A program made the position numbers and the translations under genes. Of a stretch of 64,000 bases of DNA, positions 46,765 to 58,172 are shown in pieces; position 1 is the stretch's first letter; the number at the start of each line of letters is the position of its first letter. Source of the DNA: Voacanga thouarsii (taxonomy: Eukaryota > Streptophyta > Magnoliopsida > Gentianales > Apocynaceae). The stretch is from assembly GCA_026120185.1 (NCBI GenBank), contig JANUWF010001188.1, forward strand, positions 1,550,001-1,614,000, written 5' to 3'. The notes under the pieces are model-generated. The model saw only the letters and a program-made list of their open reading frames with translations. It searched no databases and was not told where the DNA came from.

Positions 46765-47213
46765 TCCACGTACAGAAATTTTGCCTCCAAAACCTACCTG
46801 GCATTGGGGACCTTCGACCCACCTGGCGCCAGGTATACTCTGTTCTCCATCTATTTTGCTTTTTTTTTTTTTGCCGTCTTTTCTTTAGCAAGCAAAATGG
46901 ACCCGGCGCCAGATGCACTTACCAGACCTGGTGTCAGGTCTGTTTTGGAAAAAATCCCTGAAGCTCGTTCCATCTCTGCTACTGGATAAAATGGACCCTA
47001 CGCCTGGTGCACTAGTTGGGCATGGCGCCAGGTACATTCTGGTTCTATGCACTTTTTGCTCAATGTTAACTTGAATTTGTACATATTTGCCAAAAACACC
47101 TTTTACAAGAAAAAAATGCCAAATATGAAGGAATATGCTTAATTATTACAACAAATGTATCTTCAAATAACCTCAAATAATTAGGAAAAGAATGGTGATT
47201 TTTGCCCCTTCAA
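46765..47213 (-). mobile_element. TatY-1 3' LTR, second part, with GGCGCC palindromes
   Basis: Continues the LTR after the ChrX insertion and ends ...GCCCCTTCA on the plus strand, where the minus-strand LTR start is TGAAGGGGC (TGATAAGGGC in other copies). Between about 46795 and 47035 it carries five or six CTGGCGCCAGG-like near-palindromes. The matching array in the 5' LTR is at about 53045-53285. Confidence 0.8.
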
Positions 47214-47227
47214 TTCCCCCAACTTGA
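47214..47227 (-). promoter_or_regulatory. TatY-1 polypurine tract
   Basis: The minus strand reads CAAGTTGGGGGAAT directly before the 3' LTR. It is preceded by GAGGACAAGCAAATGTTC, a typical sequence next to the Tat/Athila polypurine tract. Confidence 0.8.
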
Positions 47228-47364
47228 ACATTTGCTTGTCCTCAAGCAAAACACTTATATCCAAGAAAAATTATTAAGACAACACAAAGTTTTCTTCTCA
47301 TTCCAACTATTTCGTCATCATAGCAAAGATCATGTCTTCTCTTCAAACTTTAGATACAACCCTT

Positions 47365-49235
47365 TGTTGGGTATCTCTCGCGTATCATATACGGTGTAGC
47401 GGAAAAAATAAAAATGAGATACCATCCTAGGATCTGCATATGTGTAGAAAACAAGACATATAAAGAGAACAAAGAAAACAAAGATAATAGCTTTACCTTT
47501 TCTATATTTGTGTGGAAAACAAAACTTTGCTTCTTCAAGTATGATGATTGTGGCACGATCCAGTAATTCTATTGAAGAATCACCGCGAGAGTTGAATGTC
47601 CAACCACTATAGTCACAGTGTGTGATTATCTCTAATAGAAATCCACACGGAGGATCACACTCAAGCACCAAGATTTTTTGTGCTAGCAGAAAACAACAAT
47701 GGTGGCTGGGGTTTTTCTTTCTTGTTCTTCTTGTTCAACCAAAACCAGAGAATAAAGAAGAAGAAGAAGACCCTTGGTGTTCATAGAGAACCACACAAAT
47801 GAGAATGAGAGAGAGTAAAGAGAAGAAAAGATCATATCCTATTGTTTCTTTTGTGTGCTCCTTGGTTTCTTATGTTTTGTTTCATGTGACCCTTGGTTTT
47901 GTAGAATTGTTTCATGTGTGTCTCTTGGTCTAGCACGCAAAAAACCCTACAAAAACACATCTGAGAATTCCAAATAATTAGAATTCTTTAATTTGTAATT
48001 AGAACCCCTCAAGTTCACAAAATTACAAATTGACCCATAAATTATAACTAATTATAATTTTGGGCACATTAAATTCTCTTTCTCGCAATAAACCCCACTA
48101 TGTTATAAAATAACATCTTGAGTATATATTCCTCTTTTGTGTGTGACCTATTAGGTTTCCCGGTCAATTAGTAGCGAACATGAATTAATCCAAATGTCTT
48201 TGAGATTAATAATCCTTAATTAATTGGAATTAATTCTATTAATTCTAATCAAGATTGGTTTATTAATTCATCAATTAATAAACCCATATTCCCAAATCAT
48301 GAGCAGTATCTAGCAACACATCATGACCACCCAAGAGTCCAGGAAGTTATGTGGCTTGACATGAACCCTTCAATAAGAAACTACACTACAACTAACTCCT
48401 TTCACCATACAATATCTTATTCGGTTTAGAGTACGGAATTAGTGCCAACTCCCTCCAGAATATATATTAATCTTGGCTTGAATATAATTATACTTGTACC
48501 AGGAAACCACTACTCTAGATGTGTATCAATTGGAACTATTTCCAATGCACATATGCCTTGGCCAAGGACTTCTTGAGTAGTAATTCCTACAAGTGGCTGT
48601 GAGATATTCGCCCCTATTATTAGGAGTGGTGAATCCTTTATTGACCCTCTCAACTACTTTCGTTTACCTCACAATGTACCTAATATCCATCCCATAGGCG
48701 GCCCTCGATCGAGTTCCAGAGATTGGAATTAAAGCACAATGCTCAACAAACAAACTACATTGGAGATCCCAAGTCTAAGGATATTTGCACGTTTGCTATA
48801 TTGAGATTATATCACTGGCACTAAATAGTTATCCATGTGATTATCTCATAGCTAGGTCATCTAATGAACTTGTTCCACTACCAAGCATCCACATGTTAAC
48901 TTTGAGTATCTCAATACTCACGGATATGAGAACCACCGCCTGATCAAATCAGGAAGTCTAACACATGCCAGTCTTTGTGCATTAATGATGTCCTACCTCA
49001 TTAACACTACGACTAGGGACTATTTAAGTACTAACACTATACAGTGTAGTAGAAATCTCATATCATGATCTTTATCATGATTTCCTTAATATAATATTGT
49101 GCTAGGGACTTTATCTAATAGTTTTATTACACAAAAGTAATCAAAAGAAACTATAAGATAAAAAATGCCTTTTAATAAAATAAAATGTGTTATATACAAG
49201 GTACAAGTGATTGCATTTAATGCATAACACTAACA
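47365..49235 (-). mobile_element. AngW solo LTR in TatY-1 (TSD CCCTT)
   Basis: Plus-strand start TGTTGGGTATCTC, end GCATAACACTAACA; 1871 bp. It is flanked by CCCTT at 47360-47364 and 49236-49240. It is the only AngW copy with canonical TG...CA ends (TGTTAG on its own strand). Contains a short GAA run (about 47757-47771). Confidence 0.95.
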
Positions 49236-50175
49236 CCCTTGTCATTCATACCCTTTGAAAATAATTTCAAACCTTGAAACATTGACCAAGATGTCACAAA
49301 ACTTTTAAAGTCAAATTAATCAAGTGCATACCTTAGTCTAAGAAAATTATTTCACTCTTCAAGTAAATCATAGATAACATGAATCACCTAGGTCAAGCCA
49401 TCTACCAACTCAAGCATTATAAAACAAAAAATTACACACTCAAGTTATGATGTGAGGAAAGCACTCCAAATTTTTTTCTCTCAAAAATTTTCAATGACTT
49501 AGGGAATTGATAGCCTCAAGTGCATGGATTTCTCTTCACACACCGTACTGGCCCCCTTTTCAGTCATCACTCATCATTTTTTTCAACAATTCTTTTTTTT
49601 CTATGCTCTTGCTTGCCTTTTTGCCTTCGGGATAGCCTAAAGAGAGTGCACCGAATACACTTGCTACTTCTCTCCATATTGACCCATTTTTTAGGTAAAA
49701 GTCTTCAAATACCATCAATAAAAACCTTTTCTCTGATTCACACCAACAATAGTGTCGTTTTCACTCACCATTTTTTCTCAACTCAAATCACCTTTTTCAA
49801 CATTCTCCTCAATCTTTCCTTTCAAATATCTTTTTACAGCTCACATTTTTTCATCATAACTCAAAGATAGCAAAATTTAAACTCATAATACAAGAGTTAG
49901 CCAATAAACTCTTCCAATATTCATCATATCTTTTATATTTCAATTGGATAAGTCAAATAACATTCAATTTATTTTAATCCAAATTCTCAAGTCTTGACAA
50001 ATATCTTATCCAATAAATCCAATTTCATCAAACTGCACCACATGAATGACAAAACTCATATCCAAGTAAGAAAAAGAATTACAACATTGCTTAACAATGA
50101 AAACCACTAAATTTTTTTAAAAAAATTTCACAAAAATGATATGAAAATATTTCTTTAACCTCATCCCCCCACCCC

Positions 50176-50176
<1 letters not shown>

Positions 50177-50215
<39 letters not shown>
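50177..50215. repeat. (AC)19 microsatellite
   Basis: Uninterrupted AC run next to a C-rich tract in the TatY-1 internal region. Confidence 0.95.
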
Positions 50216-50220
<5 letters not shown>

Positions 50221-51225
50221 GACATTATCCTCTATAGCTAAAGATAGAATAATAATAGGACAACCAAGAAGATCAAAATGAATAAAGAAGGAGAAGAAAG
50301 TAAAGAAGATATTGTCATGATGGAGTAGCTCCAATTTTCCAAACTTTGTGCTCAAAACAAAATTGTTTCTCAATTTCAAAATTTTCCAAAGTAGCTCAAT
50401 ACCATGAAAACACCATGATAATTGATAAAAACTTGGACAAAGTATAGCACCAAACCCCTCCCCCACACTTAAATTGGACAATGTTCTCATTGGCAAAAAA
50501 TAAACACAAGAAAGCATCTCCAAAGGGACCAAAAATAATAATAGGGTAGAAAGTTTAAGCAATACTTCCCAAGTGCAATAATACTCTAATAGATATCCAA
50601 ACTTGAGATACAGAGAACGGCTTGTCCAAGAGGACTTTATTCCTATAAAATAAAACATAAATAAAAGCACAAGGAAAATAATAACAAAATAAAAACATAA
50701 CTAAATAAAAGAAAATAAACTAAAGAAAAATACTAAAAAAAAAAAATCCTAAGGAAGCAAATAAAGACACGACTCACTTCCCCACACTTAAGATGAAAAA
50801 TATTTTCAATATTTGGAAGAGGAAAAACAAAAACTCTTTTCACTCATCATGCTTCCTCATCAAACCTTTTGAAAAGAAATTAAAGCTCAAAATAGAAGAT
50901 ATGCATAATGAAAGTAGAAAGAAGAGAGGTTTTGAGAAATGGAAGGTTTATGAAAACAATTTTCTCATTAAAGCAAAACACACAAACCTCTTTCTCTAAC
51001 ATTCCTTTAGACACTCAAATATTTTTGTCAATATATAAGTGCACATAGTTTCTAAAGAATGCATCAAACTTGAAATCACTTTTTGACCTTTCAAAAGATT
51101 TGTCATAATTGAAATTCCCTTTTAAAGTTAGTATCTAAGTTCTCAAAGATCGGATGAAGAAATCATTACTTTTTTAGGCATGGTCTACAAAAACTAAGTT
51201 ACATCCTTGAAATTGGGGCGAAGGG

Positions 51226-51599
51226 TAGAAATTACCACCATTCTCCAAAGCCTTCTTATACTATAGCGTTGAAAGATCTAATTCCTTAAGGCATGGTGAG
51301 CTCAACACATCATCAATTGAATCAATAGACTCCACGAATCGAGAGGTACACTATTTATCGGCCATTTTCAATTCCCTATTGAAGATCTCATCAACCAACT
51401 TTGCTAGTTGTATCTTGTTAGAGCTTATTCATTAGGATGATTCTTCGTATCCCTCAGTCGATGAATTTGTATTGGCCACAAAAGAATTCACTAATGTTAT
51501 TAATGATGTCTCACTAAAAACATGAATGCAAGCTTGTAATCTTGCCAATCTATCATCATTGTAACTCATTTGATTTTGTGCCCAAAAATAGTTATCCAT
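51226..51599 (-). pseudogene. Orphan ORF of TatY-1 (decayed)
   Basis: The minus-strand ATG at 51599 opens MDNYFWAQNQMSYNDD, and about 50 codons align with the ORF at 25399, including VFSETSL-LVNSFV-NTNSS. In-frame stops follow, but the later part (down to the NFYPSPQF-like end near 51230) is still recognisable in shifted frames. In the shared 47 or so codons I count roughly 16 amino-acid changes and only four silent ones, so recent protein-level constraint is not evident. Confidence 0.45.
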
Positions 51600-51900
51600 G
51601 AATGATGTCAACCTCGCACAAAAATTAAATAAAAAAACACAAAATAATAGAAAAATAAAGAAAAAGAAAATTACACAAATTAGAAGTATTCACAAACTAC
51701 CTAAACACAAAAGTTAGTGATATTTATAAGTACAACATGAACAAAGCTAATCAATTAAGTCACACAATATTAAAATCAATAAGATAAAACACATGTTTAC
51801 AAAAAAAAAAAAAACATATATACATATTTACATATAGACACATGGACATATAAGTATATAAACATAGTTAAATCAATAAAATCCAAGCTGTCATGATATT

Positions 51901-51920
51901 GTTCCCCCGCGACAGCGCCA
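51901..51920 (-). promoter_or_regulatory. TatY-1 primer binding site (tRNA-Asp type)
   Basis: The minus strand reads TGGCGCTGTCGCGGGGGAAC six bases after the LTR end. It closely matches the TGGCGCCGTTGCCGGGGA-like site typical of Tat/Athila elements. Confidence 0.85.
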
Positions 51921-51926
51921 AAAACT

Positions 51927-53460
51927 TGATGCGTAAATTTTGGGCAAATAAAATCATCCATTTTAAATATATCCCTTAATAAGTTTTAATTAAAACATTA
52001 ATCCTAAAATACACATGTGAGCAAGTATACTCATCGCAAGTATGGTACAGGGAATTAATGAGTATCGATCCATAAAGGAACAAGTATACACTAATCACTT
52101 TTCTTTCATTGTTTAACTAACTTAAATAAAGTAAGAAAAGAATAAAAAATAAAAAAATAAAAGAAACATAGATAACTCGAGGATGTAAGTTCTTGTAATT
52201 TTGACAAGTATCCTAGAAAAAATAACCATGGATCACTTAGCTAATATCACAATCAATTATCGTCTTAGTCTCATAAAGGATTTAATATAGACCCACTTCA
52301 TTTGAAATCCATGGAATCACTACCTTCTAGTTAAATTAGTGAATATATTCTGTCTCGACTAACTTACCCAACAGATGCATTAAAATAAATCCTCATGTAA
52401 ATCCCTATATTCTAGGTGACTTAAAGCGTGAAATTAGTCAATGAATCCATATTCTAGCAATCATTAACTAACCTTTGATTACCAATGTTCTAAATAATTA
52501 ACCCTTTTTTCAAGCAAGTTAAGAGATAACAAATTTGAAACTAATTAATTGAAGTCATTGCCAACCTTTTTTTCAAACAAGTTAATTACAAAACTCAATC
52601 AACTAACTCCATACAGAAAATAAGTAATCAAATACCAAGAACAATAATCAATTGATCAAGTAGTTAAATTGATGCATAATTCATGAGTCCTAAAATATTG
52701 CTAAATTATAATGAAACATTGAATACATCATTGTAAAAGAAAAAAAAAACAAAGAGAAAAGAAAGCACTCATAGACAAGTCTCTTTCTTCTTCTTTGAAG
52801 ACTCCATTTGAACATTTCTCCTTGGCTTGGGTGAATTCCTTCTTCAATGAGAAAATTAGGATTTCTGCTCTTTAATTCACCTCTCTTGGTTGTATCTCTC
52901 AAATTCTTGTTTTCTCTTATCCTTTTATAAGCCTCTTGGATGCCTATTTCGTAGTTGGGGAAGTCTTGGCCGAGTAGAAATAGGAAAATACCAAAATCTT
53001 TGGATAAGCCCTAATCCCATGTATAGAAATTTCGCCTCCAAAACCTACCTGGTGCCAGGGACCTTCGACCCACCTGGCACCAGGTACACTCTGTTCTTCC
53101 TCTATTTTGCTATGTTTTTTTGGCCGTCTTTTCTTTAGCAAGCAAAAAGAACCCGGCGCCAAGTACACTTGCCAGACCTGGCGCCCGGTCTGTTTTGGAA
53201 AAAATCCTTGAAGCTCGTTCCATCTCTACTGCAGGACAAAATAGACCCGGCGCCTAATCCACTGGCTAGGTTTGGCGTCAGGTACATTCTAGTTCTATAC
53301 ACTTTCTACTCAATTTTAATTTAAATATGCATATATTTGCCAAAAATACCTTTTACAAGAAAATGTCAAATATAAAGGTATACGTCTAGTTATTACAACA
53401 AATGTGTTTTAAAATAACCTCAAATAACTAGGAAAAGCATGGTGATTTTAGCCCTTATCA
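51927..53460 (-). mobile_element. TatY-1 5' LTR
   Basis: Starts TGATGCGTAAATTTTGGGC and ends GATTTTAGCCCTTATCA. Aligns with the 3' LTR over both of its parts. A TATA-like TATAAAAGG (minus strand) is at about 52919-52927. The GGCGCC near-palindromes lie at about 53045-53285. Confidence 0.9.
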
Positions 53461-54746
53461 TATAGTTATTAGAAATACAGCTAGACTCATTGGCCAATGA
53501 TTCAATCAAGAAGGGGGCATTAATTATGATGAGACTTTTGCTCTCGTAGCTCGATTAGAGTCTATTAGAATGCTGCTTGCTTTTGTGTGCTTCAAAGGTT
53601 CTATTCTCTTTCAAATGGCTGTTAAAAGTGACTTTTTGAATGGTTTTATTAAAGAGGAAGTGTATGGAGCATTCCACTGGTTTTATTCATGAACATTTTT
53701 CAAATCACGTCTTTAAACTGTCCAAAGTTCTTTATGGTTTAAAACAAGCTTCTTGTGCTTGGTATGAAAGGCTTAATGATTTTCTTCTTTCAAAAGGATT
53801 TTTACGAGGTAAAATCGACACTACATTGTTCATTAAATCTGAAAATTCTGATGACCTCTTAATTGTTCAAATATATGTTGATTATCTTTGGAGCTACTAA
53901 TGATTCTTTATGAAATAAATCTGCAATGACTATACAGCAAGAATTTGAGATGAGCATGCTGGGGGAACTTAACTTCTTCCTCGGGTTACAAATCAAGTAG
54001 ACCAAGGATGGAATCTTCCTAAATCAAGATAAATATGCTAAGGAACTGCTTAAAAGGCTTGGAGTGAATGAAGCTAAAGAAATCAGTACATCTATGAGCA
54101 CATCATTAAAGCATGACAAAGATGAAAAAGGGAAAAAAAGGGGGGGGGGGGGGGATGAATCAAAGTATAGAGGTATGATTGGTGTATTTTATATCTCACT
54201 GCTAGTCGACACGACATCATATTCTTGGTTTGGCTTTGTGCAAGATTGCAATCATGTCCCAAAGAATCCTACCTAGGTGCTGTAAAATGTATCCTTAGGT
54301 ACCTTGTTAGAACATATAATTATGGTCTATGGTATCCACGAACTGACTCCTTTAATCTTATAGGATAAACGGATGCCGATTATGCCAACTACAAAGTTGA
54401 GAGAAAAAGTACCAGTGGACATTGTCAATTTCTCAAACATTCTCTAGTTTTTTGGTATAGAAAAAAGCAAGCCTATATTTCACTCTCAAATACTGAAGCA
54501 GAATACATAGCAGTAGGGAGTTGTTCTACACAACTCCTATGGATGAAAAATACTTTACTTGATTTTGGCCTTAATTTTAACTGCGTGCCTATTTTGTGTG
54601 ATAATACCAGTGCTATTAATTTGACTTAAAAATCAAGTTCAGCATTCTAGAACTAAGCACAGTGAAATTAAACATCATTTTATTAGAGATCATGTGCTTA
54701 AAGATGATGTTTTTGTGGAATATATTCCAACTAATGATCAACTTGT
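53461..54746 (+). pseudogene. pol: Sire-2 pol, RT and RNase H (decayed)
   Basis: Continues the RT from 41532 after the duplicated TATAG. Compared with SireV it has a short deletion at about 53666 (after EEEVY), a deletion inside the catalytic box (YVD-YLW near 53875-53890 instead of YVDDI), and several stops. A G15 run sits at 54140-54154. RNase H follows (TDADYANYKVERKSTSGH, NTEAEYIAVGSC). The frame reaches DQLVD, where the TatY solo LTR interrupts at CTTGT. It is more decayed than SireV, so probably older. Confidence 0.85.
54140..54154. repeat. G15 homopolymer in Sire-2 pol
   Basis: Fifteen consecutive G between AAAAAAA and ATGAATC. SireV has AGAGGTAAGAAGGTAGATG at the homologous place. 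Length should be treated with caution in any assembly. Confidence 0.9.
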
Positions 54747-56168
54747 TGATGTGCATTTTATTTGGGTATAAAAATTATATAAAAATAAGTACAATCCTAA
54801 TCATGTTTAAATTAAAACGTTAACCCCAAATTACACATATGAGCAAGCGTACTCATCATTAACAGAGCATAGGGTTCAAACGAGTGTTGATCCTCAAGGA
54901 ACAAGTAGACATTAATCACCCCTCTTTTATTGTTTAACCGACTCTATAAAGTGAAAAAGAACTAAAAAGGAAAATAAAAATAAAAATATACACATGTTAA
55001 GAACGAAGAAGTATGTAACTTAAATCATTATTTTATCAAACATGACCTTAAAGTGCCTAACTATTATCATAACTAATCATTCTCTTGGCATCATGAAGGA
55101 TTAATATAGACTCACTTCATTTCCAATCCATGAATCCCTATCTTCTAGATAACTTAGCATCACATTCCTGTCTCAGCCAGTCCTATCCAAAGATGCATTA
55201 AACATAATTCTTTGATTAAATTTCCATTCTTGACAAACTTAAAACATGAAATTAACCAATGAATCCATTCCTGACAGACATTAATTAACCATTAATTACT
55301 AGTTCTTAGCAATTAACCCCTTTCCAAGCAAGTTAAGAGACAACATATATGAAATCAATAAATTGAAACCATCATCAACTCCATTTCCAAGCAAGTTAAT
55401 GGAAAGAAACAACCAAATAATCTCGTAATCAACCCAAGTATTTAAATACCAAGAAAACAATCAATTAATCAAAAGATTAAATAACTCTAAAAATCATGAA
55501 CACCTAAAACAATGTCAAATTACAATAAAACAATTAAAACACCATTATTCAAGAAAAAAAAACAAAGTAAAAGAAAGAGTTCATAGACAAGCCTCCTTCT
55601 TCATTTGAAGACCTTTTTGTACAACCCTCCTTAAATTGAAGAATTCCTTCCTTGATTTGAGTGATTTTCTATGATGATCAATGAATTCTTCCATTTTTCC
55701 TTGTGTTTTCCATCTATTTATAGGCTTAAGAAGTGCCTAAACTCATTGGTGTAGGGTTTTTGGCTAAGTAGAAGTAGAAAGATACTAAAACTCCGCAAAT
55801 TACCAAAAATCGCGTAGAAAAATTAAAGAACTGCCTTAACTTTAGAGCATAGCCGATGCCGCCTTGGCTACCAGAGCCGACACTAATTCTATTCTGTTTC
55901 GGTCTTGGTTCAACAATTTTTTATCGCCTCGAAGTTTTTGCAACCAGTGCATGGCCGGCGTCGGTTCCTCTATCTTAGCCGTCGCCGCCTCTATTCTATT
56001 TTGCGATGTTTTTGCTTCGTTTTACCCCTAAAATCTGAAATAATGAACAAAATACCTTTCCAAGAATAAAATCTCAAATGTGACGGAATATGACTAGTTA
56101 TTGAACAAAATGTATCACACAAGAGCCTCAAATAACTAGGAAAAATATGCCTAATTTAGCCCCTATCA
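54747..56168 (-). mobile_element. TatY solo LTR in Sire-2 RNase H (TSD CTTGT)
   Basis: Plus-strand start TGATGTGCATTTTATTTG, end TAGCCCCTATCA; 1422 bp. It is flanked by CTTGT at 54742-54746 and 56169-56173. Removing it restores QLVDIFTK across the site. Closest to the 23249-24865 copy. An inverted TATA box lies at 55715-55722. Confidence 0.95.
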
Positions 56169-56260
56169 CTTGTAGATATATTTACTAAATCTCTAGCTAA
56201 AGAAATATTTAATTATTTATAAATAGGTTTGGGAATTACTAGATTGTGCAATTAACGATT
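56169..56260 (+). pseudogene. pol: Sire-2 pol 3' end
   Basis: Reads VDIFTKSLAKEIFN, then a stop and GLGITRL, matching the RNase H end of SireV at 18440-18519. Confidence 0.75.
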
Positions 56261-56695
56261 TTGCCTAAGATTGGTCATTTATTCTTGCAAAATTTCTAAA
56301 GATGTGAGATTTCGGATGATGATTTTGGATACAACATATTGAAAAAATGGATCCAAAATTCCCTCAACGAGATCACTCTTGAAACCAATTTGTCTCCACT
56401 AATCAGATGCATATTTTGGACTACGTCTAAGTCCAAAATAATAGGAGCCTAGAACTGCATGTGTTTCATATCCTTCTACAAATGTATGGTTGAAATCTGT
56501 CTGTGTCCAGAGTTTTCTTTTTGAATTTCAAAATATCTGTACCTTTTACAAATAGCTTTCTGTATCCCTGATAAAATGTACTTTTGAGTGTACTTGATGC
56601 TACTTATCTTCTCAAGTACCTAGGAAATCCTAAAAACTCTTTCAAAAGCTGTTTTAGATTTCTCCTCCCTCTTAAAATTTGGAACCGTGATCAAT

Positions 56696-56708
56696 CCCCC
56701 CCCCCCCC
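56696..56708. repeat. C13 homopolymer
   Basis: Thirteen consecutive C followed by GCCCCGCCCCCT, in the leader before Sire-2 ORF3. Confidence 0.9.
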
Positions 56709-56785
56709 GCCCCGCCCCCTCTCTCTCTTCAATCTTCATCTTCTCTGCACAACTAGAAAGCCCATATGCTCTCCTCTCGACTACC

Positions 56786-58170
56786 ATGGCTAAACTCCCA
56801 AAATCCAGCAAAGTAATCAAACCAAAATCGAAGAAGAATAAGAAAAACAAAGGGGTGACTAAGAAGAAATTAGTTGCCACCATTCAACCTGCAGTAAAAA
56901 GAAAAGGGAAAGTGGCCATAACCGAAGAGCCAGCTTCTCAAATAGACTCATCAGAATAGTTTCCTGAATAGAAAGCTCCAACATTCAAATACCCTGATTC
57001 CTCAACTCTAAATGTGAATCTAAGCTCAACGATTAGGTGTCAAGAAATAGAACTGTCATTGTTGGATATCATGTTGACCCTGAGTCCTTTTTAAATTTTG
57101 CTAATGTTTGAATCGCTTGGTTGGGGGCCTATATTATCGACAAATGAAAAACTTTATACTAACTTAGTCTAGGAATTTACCTCTAATCTAAAGAAAGAGA
57201 GACCGGGGGAAACTAAGGATGAGTTCATGGTGCAATGGTACATATCATGGGTAGGACGTGTAAGCTTTGAATTTGATCACCATTTGTTGAATAGAATTGT
57301 CAATGTGTAAGATGGAGGAATTCAATTCTTTGAGATGAATAAGTTTCCCGAGGAATTTGATTTGTTTAACCTCGGGAAATTTGAAAGTAAGTTCACAGGA
57401 GGGAAAATCTTTAAAAATTCAATTGATCGAAACACAAAATAGTTGAATAGAACTGGAAGGATACCACATAACATGGTCTCAACCATGATGGTACCGAGCT
57501 TCGAGCATAAGACTTCTTTAAACACTATGCAGATGGTATTAATGTTGGCTCTATCAGAAAATAGGCCAATAAGCTTTGGATTCCTAGCTGTTTCTCGGGT
57601 ATGTTTAAGTGGAAAATCAGTAAATTCAGCTTAGAAATGCTACAGAAGAGGAGACAAAAAAGTTGATTAAGCTCAAAGCTAAAGGCAAGAAAGTTGCACT
57701 CGTTGCCTCGACTAGGACAAAACACAGAGCTAAACTCATAACTGAATCATCCAGTAAAGGCAAATAGAAAGTAGAAGAAAATAGACCGCCCAAAGCATTC
57801 TAGTTACTCTGAATCTTCTGTCTGAAAACTTAGATTACATTAAGTGTCGAAGTCAAGACTGAGTTGCACAATATAGGTATTCGATTCATTGATGTGGAAG
57901 GAAGGTAGTCCAAAGTCGAGAAGGCTACTAAGAGGCTACTTAAAAGAGCAAGACACTCCCCAACAGAAGGAGACTGAGCCTTTCATTCCCTCTCCCAAAA
58001 AGGATATTGAAAAACCAACTGCTTTAGAGAAATCCACTGCGATGAAATTCCATCTCCACCCACTGTAAAACCCATAGTTGAAGCAATTCTGTCTCAGCCT
58101 ACTGAAGGGATAAGTACTGTGCCTTCTATTGACTTATAGGAATCTATCCGACCACAAGGATTAAGCTTAA
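56786..58170 (+). pseudogene. Sire-2 ORF3 (decayed relative of SireV ORF3)
   Basis: ATG 56786 opens a very basic N-terminus (MAKLPKSSKVIKPKSKKNKK) open to 56959. In shifted frames the central domain is still visible: LGWGPILSTNEKLYT near 57115, WYISWVGRVSFEFDHHLLNR near 57237, FFEMNKFPEE near 57328, and TGRIPHNMVST with HKTSLNTMQM near 57455-57535. The order and spacing match SireV ORF3. The basic start, the central domain and the charged, Pro-rich C-terminal region (to about 58130) are shared, so this is a true gene of the lineage. A GGGGGAG motif (58173-58179) follows. Confidence 0.65.
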
Positions 58171-58172
58171 GA

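Larger units (their letters stand above)
47228..51225 (-). other. TatY-1 internal non-coding region
   Basis: No retrotransposon protein can be read. Further G-rich motifs of polypurine type appear on the minus strand at about 50455-50470 (AAGTGTGGGGGAGGGG) and 50777-50792 (CTTAAGTGTGGGGAAG). There is a C-rich tract at 50165-50175 and an AC microsatellite at 50177-50215. The 169-residue minus-strand frame at 50161-50670 includes the AC repeat and has no recognisable domain. Split by the AngW solo LTR at 47365-49235. Confidence 0.6.
41533..53460 (-). mobile_element. TatY-1, complete non-autonomous Tat/Athila-type element (TSD TATAG)
   Basis: Flanked by TATAG at 41528-41532 and 53461-53465, inside Sire-2 RT. 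5' LTR 51927-53460 (1534 bp); 3' LTR 41533-42596 plus 46765-47213 (about 1513 bp without its insertion). The primer site is at 51901-51920 and the polypurine tract at 47214-47227. Without the nested AngW LTR, the internal region is about 2.84 kb. It holds no protease, RT or integrase, only a decayed orphan ORF near the 5' end, so it must have relied on proteins supplied in trans. The LTR and primer-site type are known from Tat/Athila gypsy elements. Confidence 0.88.

Noticed and set aside
50161..50670. 169-residue open frame on the minus strand
   Set aside because: It runs through the AC repeat (a Cys-Val run), has biased hydrophobic composition and no recognisable domain, and lies in a non-coding TatY-1 region.
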